Made by a program: the position numbers and the translations under genes
Notes under the pieces: model-generated
The model's database searches: none
What the model was told of the DNA's origin: nothing
What the model saw: only the letters and a program-made list of their open reading frames with translations
In this document: positions 11,537 to 35,035 of the stretch, one piece after another
How the letters are laid out: each line of letters begins with the position of its first letter
Position numbering within the stretch: the first letter of the stretch is position 1
Source of the DNA: Dreissena polymorpha
Lineage: Eukaryota > Mollusca > Bivalvia > Myida > Dreissenidae
Reading direction: 5' to 3'
NCBI RefSeq assembly: GCF_020536995.1
Contig: NC_068356.1
Location: 29,597,835-29,661,834, forward strand
Length of the DNA stretch: 64,000 nucleotides

Positions 11537-12015
11537 TGTTGAAATCTTCAGACAAAAATGTTGACTATTTATTTAAAGTATCACCGGTTCGCGTAGTCCC
11601 TGTGATCTTTTATTAGTGCCCAGTCCCTGTGTTTAGCTATTAATTAAAATAATTAACTTAGCATTTTTGGCAATAAATGTTGTTATTAATATAATAGGCA
11701 CAAATGAAGTACTTATTTACACTAATTTACACAAAAAATCACCACTGTGCAAGATATTCTTAAAACAGAAATATATACATTGATCCGTACAATAACTGCT
11801 CCTCCCATAAGCGAAAAAAATGCATGACATACTAGTCGCCGCTCTCCAGAGCGACGCTAATAAAAAAGGGTTTATGTATGCTAAAGAATGATTTTCAATT
11901 CTTATTGTGAATATTACGGGACAAAAATTGTATTCTTGTTGTTATTCCCTTATTTGACATCCATCTCTTTTTTTATTCGAATAGCATAAAACACCTGTTG
12001 GCAACCGATGTTTTA

Positions 12016-12537
12016 TTTAAAGGGATCTTTTCACGCTTTGGTAAATTGACAAAATTGAAAAAAAGTTGTTTCAGATTTGTAAGTTTTCGTTTTAGTTATG
12101 ATATTTGTGAGGAAACAGTAATACTGAACATTAACCATGCTCTAATATAGCCATTATATGCATCTTTTGACGATTTTAAAACCTAAAAATTATAAAGCGT
12201 TGCAACGCGAAACGATTGAATAATTTGGAGAGTTCTGTTTTTGTCGTTAAATTTTGTGAAACTACGAAGATTGCCTATATATGGTATAAAATACGTCAAG
12301 CATGTGTACTCGGCGGAATAGCTCAGTAGGCTAAAGCGTTTTTACTTCAGGACTCTGGCAGGACTCCAGGGGTCACTGGTTCGAAACCTGCTCCGGGCAA
12401 TGTTCTTTTCCTTTTTTTATTTTTTTTTCTTGATTTTTTACTGGAGCTTTTATGATCCAATGTTTACATTTATCAATATAAAGCATTTAATGAATAAGTT
12501 TAAAAAATGCCAAAATCTGTGAAAAGGCCCCTTTAAA
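12016..12537 (+). mobile_element. TIR element (~520 bp) carrying an internal tRNA-like sequence
   Basis: The left end is TTTAAAGGGATCTTTTCACG. The right end, read on the opposite strand, is TTTAAAGGGGCCTTTTCACA, followed on both sides by a TTTGG motif. Inside, at 12311-12400, is a tRNA-like sequence. There is no protein frame. The element joins DNA-transposon-style termini with Pol III-style internal promoter boxes, whereas a normal SINE has its tRNA at the extreme 5' end. The family name is unknown to me. Confidence 0.65.
12311..12400 (+). tRNA. tRNA-like sequence with long variable arm (Leu/Ser class), inside a TIR element
   Basis: The A box (TAGCTCAGTAGG) and B box (GGTTCGAAACC) are both close to consensus. 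Between them is TTCAGGA, an anticodon loop that would read CAG (Leu), and a variable region of about 20 nt (CTCTGGCAGGACTCCAGGGG) that can fold, as in class II tRNAs. The anticodon stem pairs poorly, so a decayed tRNA-derived promoter is likelier than a working tRNA. Confidence 0.4.
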
Positions 12538-12763
12538 ACAAATTATGTGAAACTAAATGACAGCGCATGTTTAAAAAAAGATTTTCTTGTCATATTTTAG
12601 CCATCTCTGAACACAAATGTGTCAATATTGTTGAATGCGTAATTTCTGGCCAGGTCACTGAGTATGAAGTGACCGGATATTGGCATGTTCATGCGCAAAA
12701 ATAGAGAAAAAGTTACACTTGTCATAAGCATGTGCTGCCGTAGACAGCAAACTATATGTTGAT

Positions 12764-12821
12764 GACATTTGTATAAAAACATAGTTAAGGTTCTGACATT
12801 TGTATAAAAACATAGTTAAGG
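12764..12821. repeat. 31 bp tandem duplication
   Basis: GACATTTGTATAAAAACATA and the following AGTTAAGG occur twice at a 31 bp period. Confidence 0.8.
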
Positions 12822-12937
12822 TGCTCGATGAAGATAAACTATGTGAAAATTTTAAGAAGACTGATTGAAAAAGCAAGCCCTTCATACTTTCAGTCGATTT
12901 TTATAACTTGTTATTTAAATTGTTAAACGAGCGAGTG

Positions 12938-12939
<2 letters not shown>

Positions 12940-13010
<71 letters not shown>
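12940..13010. repeat. (AT)n microsatellite
   Basis: About 71 bp of uninterrupted AT dinucleotides. Confidence 0.97.
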
Positions 13011-13012
<2 letters not shown>

Positions 13013-14915
13013 AGTCATTGCACATATTCGTGGTTCTTGGGTTTTCACTAATCAATGGCAGTGGCATTGATATGGACTCAAATATTGTTGTGTTCGATTT
13101 ACTGGAAAGTTCTTATTATTTATTAGCTTGTGTACGGGGTATTGCAGACTAAAGTACCGAGTATTGTTTTCTTATATGCATTAATTTCTCATAGTAGCTA
13201 GATCCCGCGGTATGGTGTTTTTTTAAGTAACCTGAGCGCAACAAGTTTACTTAACTTATCCGGATGGATCCTTCGGTTACTTTAGTTTAAAGTTGCTAAA
13301 ATCATTCAAGTCCTATTGATATGTATGTCACCAGAGCTAAAATAGATTTAAAAGTAAAACTGTTTAAAACCATACGGCTCAGAGAATGTATCTCTCGTTT
13401 GTAACAGTATGGTGCTACTCCACTAAGTTTGTTCAAATCATGTCCGTGGAGTCTAACCAAGCCACATCCTACAGATCAAATGATTACAGTAAACCAATAA
13501 AAAATGTCACACTCGAGCGCAAATTACGATTGACGTGAGAAAACTCCGGTTTAGGTTAGAAAGTTTTCGTGAAGATAACTTTTGTCGAAACATCGATTTT
13601 GATGCCCGATCGAGCTGTTTTTGCTGCAATAACATTATGCATTTTCATGAGTTTGTTAAGAATATCATTTATTTGCAAATTACAAAACATGTCGAAAAAT
13701 TTAATTAGAAGATATCGTAGCCATTTCATCTTTGTTTTTGTGGATCTGTTTTATCAGTTTTGTAAGTAATTACTATGGATTTAATCAGTACCCAGATAAA
13801 TAAACATATGTATCCTAATGGCCAGTTGCGAACTGACACTTGGACGTACCATCACGCAAGTGAGCGATTCTCGCGTGTGTGCGTGCGTTTGACGAGTCTG
13901 AGTGTGTGTGTGTGTGTCTCGAAGCTGCATTTTGCGATTACTCTGGTAATATACCAGCACCATTGCCTGATGTCTGCAGTCTTTTGAATGTTAGTTTAAA
14001 AAAGAATTTATTCAGTGTTCTCATAATTGTGTTGCGGTCTTCTGTCGAGGAAGTGGAGCTTAATACCCGGAGGAAAACCCACCTATCAGATATGATGACC
14101 AACAAACAAACCCATTTTTGCCGTGTGGGCTTGAGCACCATCCGGTTAAATGAGAGCCCGATGTACTGAACACTGCCCTAGTCTGATAGTTGCCTGATAC
14201 TCGAGATAATTCATGATAAAGTGACCATTAACTGACGGGGGCTAAACATTTTCATCTTCGTTATTTTAAAAAGAGTGCAAAATTGCTTAATAAATTCTCA
14301 ATTCTATGGGACAATATCGTATATTTATTACGGTAATTGATTGTGTACATCATAGCTGTCCAACCAGGATTTCACCTTCGTTTCCTTAATAAACAACAGC
14401 CAATAAATGTTGTTGTTTTTTTGCCCACAAGTAGACATGAATGAATAACATTCTTCTAATGTATTGGTCATATGGAAAATAATAGGGAGTCAGCATTACG
14501 TTTTTAAATCATGCTAGCCCGAATGTTTAGCCTGAAGCCAGAGTATCTCGTATAGAATTGAAGAACGTGTATAACGTTTTACCCTTAACGCTTCAAATAC
14601 ATATATTGTGTGCGTGTCCCTTTATATAAGCCAGATCTCGTTTATATATCCACGCAAAACATATTCCGACGGTAAGACACTGATAAAATGAATAAATTTA
14701 TTGGAAATTAGTAATAATACTATGCCTTGGTGTGTTGCAATAATGTTTCTTTAAAATATGTATCGTATTCTAAATTTGTTGTACGATGTTTGTTGAAACT
14801 GTCCCCAGATTGCGGGATTACGATGCGTCGCATCGAGATCTCGCGCGCTTGCATCTCTTTCCCTCGACTATTGATTATATATACATATTCGATGTAAATG
14901 GGGATTTTTAAATGG
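13011..14915. other. Unassigned stretch before the inverted repeat
   Basis: Holds a short (GT)n near 13,900-13,917. Overlapping short frames on both strands around 13,780-14,170 lack motifs. No gene was recognised. Confidence 0.4.
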
Positions 14916-15489
14916 TATTTTCTTGTCAATATCATAATTTAGAATTGGTCAAAACATGTGTCAAACCTTTAAAAAATCTAACAAATGAACATTGGGGTCA
15001 TTTGGTGTGGTTGGGAGCTGGGAGTACCGTCTTGAAAAACACCGATTTTTTGTTAATTAACAACGCTGCCTGTGGTTACTCGCATTTGTATCGCTTATTA
15101 ATTACATCTTTAACTGAACGTTTTCAATGAGCGCATCAAATTATTAGCATTAATAAAATATATATGAAGCAGCAATATATGTACTACCAGGCGATTTGCA
15201 GAAGCATGAAGGCATACGACAGTTGCAGTTTGTTTGTAGCGAATAGCACAGTGCAATACGCACATGTCAAATACCAACATTCAGTTTTAATACGTCAACA
15301 TTCAGTTGTCATTAAGAAATATGCAATTGTCATTTCGCAGCGTAGATGGACTGGCGGACATTCTGTCCACAAATATCGCAATAAGTTGTTCACAGTGATC
15401 GGTTCTGGATAAATATTTACGGTCATTCAATCCGTACATGGCATGTGATTCCGGCATAAAAAGGCCGATTGGACAAGTAAATGTATTCA

Positions 15490-15548
15490 CATTTTCACTG
15501 CTTTTAGAACGTTAACATACGGAAATAATAAAGACACAGCATACTACG
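15490..15548 (+). other. Candidate noncoding first exon of PRXL2A
   Basis: The coding exon at 16,665 begins with ATG directly after a splice acceptor, so a 5' UTR exon must lie upstream. The best donor is TACG|GTGAGT at 15,548/15,549. It is kept in the other arm (exon side from 56,846). The 5' limit is arbitrary. ATAAAAAGGCC near 15,455 could act as a TATA-like box. Confidence 0.35.
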
Positions 15549-16664
15549 GTGAGTGTGCTTTAATTAAAAATAACGTTTATTATTATATACATGCATTAAA
15601 TATTTACATTAATATTATCCATTTTATTTACATTATTAAAAAAAATACTAAAAGAGAAAGCGTCTGTATGGTCTATGTATGGCCTTATTATATAATTTTA
15701 TGGGACTATAGGTATTTAAAAACAACATTAATAACTTTATACTTTTAATGGGTATCATACATGTAATTTAACAACCGTTGCCGAACTATACATATTTTAT
15801 GGTGGTATATTTTTCTTTACTGTGTTAAAATTGCAAGCATTGGAATCTTTTTATTTCATGATTTTCTGTGGTTTTCAATGAAATATAGGTTAATTTTCAA
15901 CACACAACTTGTGTAAAGTATGTTTCTTCTAAATCTGTTTTACATTAGAGCAAAAATTGATAACTGCGAGTACAAGCAAAAAAAAGTATTTCGATTCATC
16001 AATTATTCGATTTTTGTATATCAAATATCATTTATTGAGATGAAGAAATCGGTCTTTATAGTAATATTTGAAAGAAGGAAATCGCGTCGAACTGCGTTAC
16101 ATATAACAGGTTTGAAAGACTGGAATGGTTTGCATTTAACAACAATAAGAATTAGAATTTGTTATACGTCATATTTAAATTTGTATCTTGACATTGCATT
16201 TAAACGCTATTTTATTCTTTAGCCATTTCTTGAAATGGGTAAACCCTTGTTATGATTGTACACCAATTTCTGGCGATCTATATTGCGACTGGGAGATCTC
16301 TTACTTTTTATATCAAGAAATAACGTCTCGATTTCGTGATATCTGTTATAGTTTTTTTTCATATTAATACTTTTTAACACAAAACACGATTCCATTTCTT
16401 TGTATCAATAAATGATTTTTTTAATATACAACTGAATTTATTTAAATTCAATAATGCGATATCTTGATACCATAAAGTAAAATCGATTTCTTGATAAACA
16501 ATAAACATTTATATCAAGAATGTACATTATAGATTTAAAAATGTTTTTTTTAAATAGTAAAACGGTGACCCATACAGGTCTCGGTTATTTGTTGATAATC
16601 AAATTTATGATTAAGCAAAATCAAGCGTTTTTTGTCTGTTTTACTCAATGTATTTTCTCCTTAG

Positions 16665-28787
<12,123 letters not shown>

Positions 28788-28869
28788 TCCGTTTTTCTCA
28801 ACTTTAACTTATGCATGATTTCATGGTGGGCGAATTTTTTTTTTTTGCTTATATGATAAGCTATTTTAT

Positions 28870-29270
28870 AACGCCGTGTTCGCAATCGCGAACGTCCGAA
28901 TGTCCGTCAACATTTCCTTCAAGAAATCTTTCATGTTTGGTTTGCAGATTCATCTAAAGGTTCTTCACACAAAAAGTTCTGATAATACCCGTGAGGCCAA
29001 ATTGACTTTAATAGGTAAAATGCTTTTAAATCTTCTTGTCGGAAAACCTTTAACAATCATTTTTTCTGAAACCGAAAGGTCCATGGCTTTCATACTTGGT
29101 ATGTAGTGTAATCTAGAGGTAATATACCAAGTTTGTTCCAATCATGCCCCTCGGATCAAAAGTTGCTTTGCCCCGGGGTTCACCAGTGTTGAAATGATTT
29201 ATACAGGGAAACCATTAAACAATATTTTGTTGAAACCGCAAACCCCACTTATTTGGTATGTATAATCATC
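28870..29270. repeat. Dispersed repeat in the PRXL2A 3' UTR
   Basis: It contains phrases such as TGTTCGCAATCGCGAACGTC, ATACTTGGTATGTAGTGTAA, CAAGTTTGTTCCAATCATGC and CCCCGGGGTTCACC, recalled as a common bivalve repeat. It starts ~85 bp after the stop codon and so separates the stop from any SECIS further downstream. Confidence 0.5.
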
Positions 29271-29505
29271 AAAAGGCACTATACAAAGTGAGTTCAAATT
29301 TTAAACCCTGTCACTATTATATACACGAAATATCAAGAGATGTTAAATGTATGACCATAACGTCAAAGTCAGTCCCAAACCTTATGTTTCGAGTGTTAAA
29401 ACTACTCAGCTATGGCTTCTCAGTGATCCCCAGGGCCCGCTTTAAAGAATTGTATAATACAAAGTATAGCCATGAAAGTTAAGACATGTGCAGTGTAAGT
29501 AATGC

Positions 29506-29511
29506 AATAAA
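29506..29511 (+). terminator. Candidate PRXL2A polyadenylation signal AATAAA
   Basis: First clear AATAAA on the coding strand, 719 bp after the stop codon. If used, the SECIS must lie in 28,788-29,520. Confidence 0.35.
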
Positions 29512-29904
29512 AGACATGTGAAATAACTGTTAAATTAATCGTCCGTTTCAGTGGCCAAGTTGTTTTTTAAAAAGTCGGCATTTAAACAAACATTTTTGAA
29601 ATCAGGAATATAACTCTGTTTGTTTTTTTTAAATTTCATTTAAGTCTAATGTATATTGTGACTTGGACAACATTAATTAGTGTATGTGTATCGTAAAAAT
29701 GTTTGAAGGTAACACAGAGAATAGCGAAAATACATACAATTAGATGATCATGAAAGAATAAAATTATTTCCTCCTGATTTTTTCAAGATTCAAACCTGTG
29801 AAATCTAGGTACGTGTGACGAGAATTAACGGTATACCACTTGACTATTTGCTTTACAATTACATATATCTAGAAAACGATTCCGTATCGAAAGCACTGCA
29901 AAAC

Positions 29905-29906
<2 letters not shown>

Positions 29907-29997
<91 letters not shown>
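29907..29997. repeat. (TA)n microsatellite, left arm
   Basis: About 91 bp. The right arm has about 46 bp at the same site (43098-43144). Confidence 0.95.
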
Positions 29998-30000
<3 letters not shown>

Positions 30001-30289
30001 CAGTATAATTTATTTACTACAAGAGGCTCGAAGTACGTTATCACGAAATCACTTAAGCTTTTCTATGATATAAATAACAAAATTAACCACCTTAAAATTA
30101 TGCATGATTTGACACTTGAGATAAAACGGCTATAGTTGTTTTCCAAAAACATACTGTATACATTAAATCAGTATTGATGTTATATGTTTAAGTAACATGT
30201 TTGAGATTGTATATAGTTGAGGTCATTTATATATGATTATGTGTTTTGAACGTCTTGTCTTGATAATATGTACTGTTGTTATATATCTA

Positions 30290-30391
30290 TATTCTATGGA
30301 AACTATTTCCTTGTGATTTGATGAGGTCCTTTGAATTAAATCCGATGTCTTTGACCGATGGAAATTATTATGAAATTGTTTCCGTAGAATA
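30290..30391. repeat. Long imperfect hairpin downstream of PRXL2A
   Basis: TATTCTATGGAAACTATTTC pairs with GAAATTGTTTCCGTAGAATA (one T-T mismatch and one wobble). Inside are ATTT/AAAT, then ATGA (30321-30324) facing GATG (30357-30360), then GGTC/GACC. It is kept in the right arm near 42,705-42,805. Confidence 0.7.
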
Positions 30392-31243
30392 CCATATTAA
30401 CAATACTTGTTAAGTTTAATTAAATGGAATCAAGCAGGTCTTGTAGTTTTGTCATCTGCATACTGCTCTATCATGGGCGATAACATGTATGTTTGAGTAA
30501 CACATTAGGCGCGATTGGCAAGACATTGAACATGATTTCACTTAAACAGCTTTATAAAAAACAATTCTTACTAAAATACTACCTCTTAGAATTAATCTCA
30601 AAAACAACTTATTTAAAAACAAGCTAGTTTACCTCTGTGTTAAATATATTAACATGCATGTGCTAATGTTTTGAATGAGATTGTTGGAGACTAAGGGGAC
30701 TAGCAACCCACCATGAACTTGCCGCGCGTGGTAATGGGAGACACTGCCATGCAAACACATATTTGCATTAAGTCTGAATTATTTTCTCTGTGATTCGGTG
30801 TCTTTGGGAATTATGAGAATTTCCCATTCTTCACACTTGATGACAAACTCCATATACTCCAGAATACACGGCTGGATGCGAGTCGTGCTATAAAAATTTG
30901 ACTCGTTCGTTTAGTTAACTAGAAAGCAATTGATGCAATTAACCATTTATAGTACGACACAAGTATAGCAATATTATGCGTTATTGCAAAAAAAATCAAT
31001 CACAGTATATTTTTTTTTTGTAACTCAGTTTCCATAAAATATGTTGGATAATTAACATATATAAATATTTATCATGTTCATGTCCAATCCCGTGATGTAA
31101 GTAATAACACTATTTGTGCTTTACTGTAAGCATTAACATTTAAACAAAACCTGGACAGAAGCAATTGATATAAAAGAATAAGACTTAGGCCATTATTATA
31201 CATATAATATGTTGTGCTAAATCATTCCTGTGTAACATTTCAA

Positions 31244-32226
31244 CTCGAATCACGTGGTTAGAGTGTGGCTATGATGTGTATAAGTAAAAACATTATTTTG
31301 AATTAAAAAAAAACATAACGACAAACTAAAATTCTCTTGAAAAATATCACTATCAAATATATATATAACAATTAAGGTATTCAACTCAAATTGACCCCGA
31401 AAAACGGGGTGCAATCGCTTTGAAACAGTCAGAACTACAGTTATTTTGCAGCGATTTCCATGAACTTGGTCTTCACGCAGAAATAAATATCCTTTCTGGA
31501 AATGTACATATCTTGTAATATTTTTACAAATGGGCTGGGTCAAAATTTAAGAAATATCACGATACACAACTCGCGTTATCCGCTCGTCACCAATCTGACC
31601 CGATCTAAGACTGAAAATCTTCGTGGAGTAAAGGGCATTTTCCCTGCAAAGTTCAAGGACCACGAGGTCCATTAAATCAACAAAACGTATGAAAAAAACA
31701 TTCTACCGTTCTTGCCGTTACACTATGCATAAAAACTAACTGTCTAGCGCCGTTTGAAACCATTGTTTAACATACATTTCAACTGGCCGACATTTAAAAC
31801 ACACGAGTGATTTCAATGGTCCAATGCGAAGGTGTGTCTTTACACCTGAAGATTTATTCATAAATCGTGTCTGATCGGTGACGAGTAGATCACGCGAGTT
31901 GTGTATCGTGTTATTTCTTAATGTTACCAAGCATTTGTAGAAATATTACAAGAAATGTACATTTCTAGAAAGGAAATTCATGTGCGTTGAATAAGAACGA
32001 ATTCCTGGAAATCGCTGCACAATTGATCAAGTTATGGCTGTTTAAAGCGATGCACTCTGTTTTCGGATGATTTTCAGTTGGATACCTTGTTATATATATA
32101 TTTGATAGAGAAGTGTGCTTTTCAGAAAAGGTGTTTTTTTGTGTTATAATGTGATTATTTGTATTTCAAATGAGTTTTTTACTAAAATATCAAAAAGCCA
32201 CCACGCTAACCACCGGTGATTCGAAT
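31244..32226. mobile_element. Foldback element with ~340 bp terminal inverted repeats, left arm
   Basis: The ends are TCGAATCACGTGGTTAG (left) and, reversed, TCGAATCACCGGTGGTTAG (right). Each arm carries the same internal order in inverted orientation: (TA)n, GATGCACNCCGTTTTCGG, the ACATTTC/GAAATGT block and ACACAACTCGCG. The centre (about 31,600-31,850) includes AAAACACACGAGTGATTTCA. There is no protein frame. A second, truncated copy is at 25963-26613, so this is a family. Confidence 0.7.
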
Positions 32227-32448
32227 CATATCTTTCTTTTTTCTTAAGAAAATTACAAAAATAGTATTTCAATTTCCTAAAAACTAAACAGAAAATGGCC
32301 AACTTCAATATTTACAAGTTTTCGGGAGAAGGAAAATACTTCTTTTTTTTAAATACAGAATGAAGCAAAAACTTTGATTATGACTTTTAAGATATCTCTA
32401 CATTTGTCCTAATGTTTAAAGTGACGTTTGACTGTTTCTGTAGTCAAT

Positions 32449-32503
32449 ATGAGAAAATTGTCTAACTCAAGCTTTTACAGCTTGAGTTAGACACTTTTCT
32501 CAT
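32449..32503. repeat. 24 bp hairpin with one mismatch, 7-nt loop
   Basis: ATGAGAAAATTGTCTAACTC plus AAGC (32449-32472) pairs with 32480-32503 around the loop TTTTACA. The pairing stops abruptly at both ends. The mirror is at 40600-40654. It is too short and isolated for a typical pre-miRNA and no function is assigned. Confidence 0.85.
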
Positions 32504-33144
32504 AGTTTTTGAATTGTTTACATTTAGTTTGGAAATTTTCGTGCCAAACCAATCGAACTGAGCCTAATCCTCACATGGTTTAACTTTGTAAGCCGATGGA
32601 TTGGATGGATAGGACCTTGGAATTCTTTGCGGAGAGAAGCGGGCCGTTTTTCGCAATGCGAAAATGTCAAAACCCGTTATCGTGCCGAAACTGAGATTGG
32701 CCATTTTCGCGGGGAGGGGACGAAATACTATCCAACATCTGCGAATGTCATATAACTAATAGTAAGACGATTTATTCCTTACAGATTGAAGCCCTTGATT
32801 TTAATCGCTAATTTTGTAAATAAACCATTATTTTCATAAATAAACAGTTTTCATACTCTCTTAAAGTTGAAAAGAAATAATGTGATTTTTTTCTCACAGT
32901 TAAATATGTAACATTCTCAACTTACTAAAAAAAGCAGAAAATGACTATTGGAAGGTCGAGTGGTTCCTGTATACATTTGTATTGGGGTTATATATTAACG
33001 TATCTACCGCATATAAACTAAACATAACCATTTAATTTTTTTTCCATTTGTCATTTTGCCAATATCACGGCAACTTTGTTCTCACTAGTGACAGTTCATG
33101 TGTATCTAAACCATACACACTAGAGATCCCAGGAACAAGTTTTT

Positions 33145-33244
33145 NNNNNNNNNNNNNNNNNNNNNNNNNNNNNNNNNNNNNNNNNNNNNNNNNNNNNNNN
33201 NNNNNNNNNNNNNNNNNNNNNNNNNNNNNNNNNNNNNNNNNNNN
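33145..33244. other. Assembly gap (100 N)
   Basis: Exactly 100 N, the usual placeholder for a gap of unknown size. It lies directly at the inner end of the left inverted-repeat arm. Confidence 0.99.
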
Positions 33245-34825
33245 CATTATCACAAACTGTTACATATACAACGTCGTTTTATTATATCGCCTGACATCAA
33301 GCGATGTATGAAGTCAGCATGTATTTTACATGCATATTTAGTTATTTGACCACAGTCACAACCACACCAAGAGGATAAAGTTCAACAAGGTCAGTAGCAG
33401 GTTCATATTGGCGAGCTCTTACACAAACTAAATCGTTGATTTTATCAGCTTATTATCTTAAATTGCCATTTGGTATCCACAGCTAGAGGTTATTCACCGT
33501 GGTGGGATCTGGCGAGACAGGTCTAATTCATCACTCAATGATTTTTTATAAAACATCTTATTTATATATTACACACGAAGATGCATATCTAGTTTTTAAA
33601 GAGAACTGGCTAAAAGCAAGCTTTTGAACGATCATTATTTAAGTTTCGAATGGGTATACATGTATAATTAATTATATAACACAACTTAAATTAAAGTATC
33701 GATTTTCTTGTGAATTGTTAAGACTAGCTGTTAATATCATTTCTTTTTTTTCCGGAGAAACATTCCGACTGTTTGTTGATATTGAAGCAGTTGAACTGAC
33801 GCATCAAAAGCACTACATCTCAATAGCGTGCGTAGAATTGAGTTTCGAAGGTATACCCTGACGAATGGTACAATACTGTGTTATGTTACCTTTGTGTACT
33901 GTTTTTTTCCTTTTTTTATTTTACATGTATTTGGTGAGAATTGGATTTGCCACACCCGTGTTGGTGTTATCAAACCGTTGCATATATATTTTTTTTCTCA
34001 TTTTTCTAACATTGACATGACTGAGCTATGTCAATAATAAGAAATTTACAAAGTTGTTATGCAATTTACGTCCTCACTTTTTGGCGACATCGTTAATATG
34101 GAATCAGCCATGCACAGACTCGAGGATGAACAAAGACATACAAAATAGTATACATTGTCGGAAAGCAGCTTTTCTCAAAGTGAGAACTCTAATGCAGACT
34201 GCAACATTTGTTTTGGTACGACACAGACTGGAAGCAAACAAATACTGCATATACTTTATGCTATATACCGGTACATACAATATGAGATAACAGTGCGGTG
34301 AAATAAAACTGCAAGACTGCACGGCTGAACAGAAAGTATTTGAAGGGTTTAGCATCAACATAGCACAAGATATGTTTACGATATTATGTATCGACTTACT
34401 TAGAATGCGTTAATCAAGTTGTGATTACAAGATTAATTAACAGTAGGCATATAAACTATGTACATGTATTATGTCACATTAGTGGCATTATATACATGCA
34501 TAACACTTTGTGTTACGTTCAGTTATCGATGGCTGAACTTTGTGTTACGTTCAGTTATCGATGGCTAATAGTTATTCATTGTGTCCGGCATCTAATAAAT
34601 ATTATGTAATTTGGCTAGTTTGTCAATTCGATCATGGGTAAGATAATTTTTAAGGGGCAATTATGTCACAATCGGTTCATAAAGGTAAATAAGATGTTTA
34701 GTGTTTCGGTATTTTATACGAATAAACGAGTGTTTCTCTTCTAACAGCATTAAAGGAAGGATCAGAAATCCTCACCGGTCTCAATTTGCTTCGCCACAGG
34801 TGTGAATAATGCGACTTCAATGTAA
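33245..34825. other. Unassigned stretch in the centre
   Basis: No gene or known repeat was recognised, apart from a 32 bp tandem duplication at 34506-34564 (CTTTGTGTTACGTTCAGTTA repeated). The short frames lack motifs. Confidence 0.4.
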
Positions 34826-35035
34826 TAACTAGAAATGGGAAAAGCAGAGGCCGACGCGTATCCCTACGCCGCTACGCCGCATGTTTGACCCAGAGGCGCC
34901 CCGTTTGTTATGGGGCCATGCATAGTTGAGATTGACCGTATTGTCATAAGAGATGTTCAGTATAAATTTGAAGTAATTCGGTGTAGAAATGAAGAAGTTA
35001 ATGTAAAATTACCTAAAAAAAATGAGTGAAAATCT
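34826..35035 (+). repeat. Core-repeat element (copy C), left end with a single unit
   Basis: It starts TAACTAGAAATGGGAAAAGC, has GCCGACGCGTATCCC and one core unit, and reaches ATGAGTGAAAATCT, the usual junction to the right end. There a 2.35 kb insertion interrupts it. Confidence 0.75.

Noticed and set aside
13775-14169. Overlapping frames on both strands of 60-96 codons around a (GT)n.
   Set aside because: No motif, no splice logic, low complexity, and strands equally open.
28821-28858. ATGA at 28825 and TGAT near 28855 just after the PRXL2A stop, tested as a SECIS.
   Set aside because: The intervening bases do not form a helix 2, the 3' side is a T-run, and there is no apical AA in place.
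29341-29430. ATGACCATAA ... TTATG as a possible SECIS in the PRXL2A 3' UTR.
   Set aside because: Only five base pairs form, and no GA partner of the quartet follows the 3' strand.
29815-30135. 106-codon frame with a long Ile-Tyr run.
   Set aside because: Translation through a (TA)n microsatellite, with no homology on either side.
33048-33311. Frames running across the N gap.
   Set aside because: They are open only because N codons are not stops.
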